Part shown: piece by piece, positions 61,541 through 64,000 of the stretch
Numbering within the stretch: position 1 is the stretch's first letter
How the letters are laid out: every line of letters begins with the position of its first letter
Origin: Glebionis coronaria
Taxonomy: Eukaryota > Streptophyta > Magnoliopsida > Asterales > Asteraceae
Reading direction: 5' to 3'
Assembly (NCBI GenBank): GCA_025667525.1
Contig: CM046875.1
Span: 152,765,675 to 152,829,674, forward strand
DNA length: 64,000 nucleotides
Translations under genes and position numbers: made by a program
Notes under the pieces: model-generated
Database searches by the model: none
The model's input: the letters and a program-made list of their open reading frames with translations, nothing else
Told to the model about the DNA's origin: nothing

Positions 61541-64000
61541 TATGATGTTGAGTAAAACTACACCTTTAGGAAAAGGATGCAATAAATAGGGCAAGTGAGC
61601 ACGACGATTTAGGAAAACCGTGTGTGAATGACCCAATTAAGTTCGTTCTCAAGGAGGCTAGTGTGTTATGTGTGTAATGATTTGGATTAATTTGTGATTA
61701 TATTTGAGAAAAGAAAAATAGAAAAGGGATTAGAAGAGAATGACGGTTATGAAGACGGATTAAACTAAGTCTAAAAAGGCGTACACGTAAAGTCGTAGAA
61801 ACCACCAAAATTAAAATTTAAACCTAAAAATTTCTAAAAATTACCAAAAATCCCTAATAATATTCTAAGAGTTTACAAAAAATCAAAACTTGCAAAAACT
61901 TGCAAAAACCTTTTAATTAATTAGATAATGACTTTTTAATGCTAATTAAAGCCCTAAATCAAAATTAATTATTAAAAATCCCTAAACAAGATTTTCAAGT
62001 TTGTAAACCTCAAAAATACTCTAATTAAGCTAAAAACTATTTTTCAAAATTTTAAAACCAATTAAAACTATTTTTAAACAATTAAAAACTCCTAAAATCA
62101 ATTAAATCTTAAATTAATTATAACAAATAATTAAAAGACCTAAAAAATATTTGGAAAGTTGCAAAAATTCTAATTAAGTGTTTAGAACCTAGGAAAAATA
62201 TAAAAACCTAGAAAATCAGACTTTTAATTTTTAATAATAAAATAATATTAAAATAATATTAAAAATCCAAAAATTATAAAAAATTCTAAAAACTTGCAAA
62301 CTAGCTTAATTTAACCTAAATAACTCAGAAATGAAAGTGAAATTACCTAAATACCCCCATTGGGCCTAGAAAATGGGCCAAACCCAAAACAGTCCCTTAT
62401 TGGGCTTAATTAAGGCCCAATAAGAAAAAGTGCCCAAAATAAGCTCAAAAAGCACAGGTTGACTCAAAATTTGATTTTAAACAACTTTTTCCAAAGGCCC
62501 AAAAGCTGAAAATGTGAAATAAGCTAACTTATAATAAGCAGCTTATTCTTAATGGGCTTTTTGGCCCATTAAGCTATAAGCTGATGCCATAAGCTAAAAT
62601 TTAACACACAACCTTATTTTGACCTAACAAAGACTTTTGCAAAAAGAAATTTCAAATAAGATTACTTAATAAGCCAGAAACAAGTCAATAACTTATTCAC
62701 AAAACGACAAAATAGTCGTTTTTATAATCTAGACCACCTCAGAAGCTGATTCAAGTTGCAAAATGTTTCTTTTGACAAAACTAAGCTTAAAAACCAAAGA
62801 CCTTTCAAATAAGCACACTCAATAAGCTGGAAAATCAAATAAGCACTTATCTTAAAAGTCAAACAAGTTGGTTTTCTAGTAAAAAGTCAAAGTCAAAGTC
62901 TGATAAGCTCCAGTTCACTTAAATGGGTCAAATAATGAAGATCTATTGCAAAAAATAAGTTGTTGCAAGTCAGAATAAGCTAGAATAGCTTATTGATAAG
63001 CTGATGACAAAATTGCACTAGCAGGGGCTAGTTTTGGATGTTGAGCAGTGGGAACTTTTCCCACTGCTTGACTATTTTGACTTGTTGTCTTTAGTGACTT
63101 TTTCTTGGATTCAGATTTCACAAAGGCACCCAATTGATCTTTGGATCAAAGGAGTCAATAACAATCAAAATAACACAATCACAAACACCCAATTGATACA
63201 GTTTAATCAATTAATCACCAGACATTGCACAGACTTGAACAATAAGCAGTTTAGCATTCAAGAGCAGTTTTAGCACAAATCAGCCAACCAAATTCAACCA
63301 AATGCACACACAAGCTATAATAAACTCCAATAAGCAAGTCTAAACAGGTTTCATGCACTGGTTCAAAGAATTAAGCAAGATCTAAGCAATGAAAGTTACT
63401 GATGAACACTACACATGCAGTTTTCTACTTTTGCTGATGTATTTGACACACAAGCCAATTTCAACACCTCAAATCTTTCAAACAGGTTATGTTAACTTTG
63501 TTTAAACCACTTTTATCCCTAAGCATGCATACATACTAAGTGTTCCCAAAATCCTAGGTCAAAACAAGCAGAAACAAGGCCTATATAGCAGATTGATCAA
63601 TTCAAGTGTTCAAACCCAAAAACTTGTAGCTAAACACTCTCAAACAAAGGTATAACAGATACAAAGCATAAACAACACTTTCCCTTAACACAAAAACAGA
63701 TTATAAGCATAAACCAGTAGACCCAAACACCCCTTTAACTTTTTCAAATCAAAATTTTCAAAAGCAAAACAAGATTTCAGGCCAACCAAGCATCAATTAA
63801 CACTAAAACAAGTCTAATAAACAGATTCAAGCAAGAACAAGCCACAAAATTCACAAGAACAACAGTTTCATACAAATATCACCAAAAATCACAATTCATG
63901 CAGATTTGGAGATTAAGTAAGCAAACCTCATGGATGTACATCCACACCCACGAATTTTGAGCTTATGTGCTAGCAAGAACAAGCACAAGCTTCCACAAAA
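61541..64000 (-). mobile_element. Third Athila-like element, outer part of 3' LTR
   Basis: Opens TGATGTTGAG with the CCTTTAGGAAAAGGA and TTTAGGAAAACCGT phrases shared by the LTRs at 4116 and 38911, and continues with LTR-type AATAAGC-rich sequence to the window edge. No primer site lies on its left, so this is the 3' end of a minus-strand element that extends right. It closely resembles copy 1's LTR subfamily (for example the AGCAGTGGGAACTTTTCCCACTGC region near 63044). Confidence 0.8.

Overview
The window looks like a gene-poor, transposon-dense stretch of a eudicot nuclear genome. Athila-, Tat-, Tekay- and SIRE-type LTR retrotransposons, spliceosomal introns and plant-type splice sites all point to a plant. 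The SIRE and Athila types resemble those of daisy-family (Asteraceae) genomes, but that placement is inference. Only one intact host gene is visible: a five-exon NudC/BOBBER1-like chaperone gene on the minus strand (CDS 14852-18227).

Layout. 1-8034 is the 5' part of a minus-strand Athila-like element (gag-protease plus a 3.9 kb LTR). It lies inside the integrase of a decayed minus-strand Tat-type element (8035-13731). A short host region follows (13732-23090) with a dimeric SINE that has a 16-bp target duplication, the NudC gene with a hAT-like MITE cluster and poly-G runs in intron 1, a 2.2 kb long-terminal-inverted-repeat element filled with ACATGT palindromes, a possible second SINE, and a decayed nuclear-protein pseudogene. 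23091-35269 is a structurally complete SIRE-type Copia element (plus strand, 744-bp LTRs that look identical, CAAGG target duplication) inserted into the last codons of that pseudogene. 35275-38818 is flank, then the 5' LTR end, primer site and start of gag of a plus-strand Gypsy element.

From 38819 to the right edge the window is a Russian doll. A decayed minus-strand Tekay-like Gypsy element (38819 to beyond 61540) sits in the plus-strand gag. Its left LTR is split by a young Athila-like element (38911-52390, GACCA target duplication, 3.8 kb LTRs). Its right LTR is split by a third Athila-like LTR (61541 to the edge). Insertion order can be read from the nesting and agrees with LTR divergence.

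How the parts work together. The retroelement coding regions are mostly broken. The Athila-like elements seem to encode only Gag and protease, so they would need reverse transcriptase and integrase from elsewhere. The SIRE element carries frameshifts yet has apparently identical LTRs, which suggests mobilisation in trans or very recent damage. Its third ORF has promoter-like sequence, a strong start context and a convincing 730-bp intron holding a four-copy tandem repeat. The points most worth a second look are that intron-bearing ORF, the ACATGT-palindrome array, the dimeric SINE, and the tRNA-like Pol III promoter module inside the young Athila LTRs.
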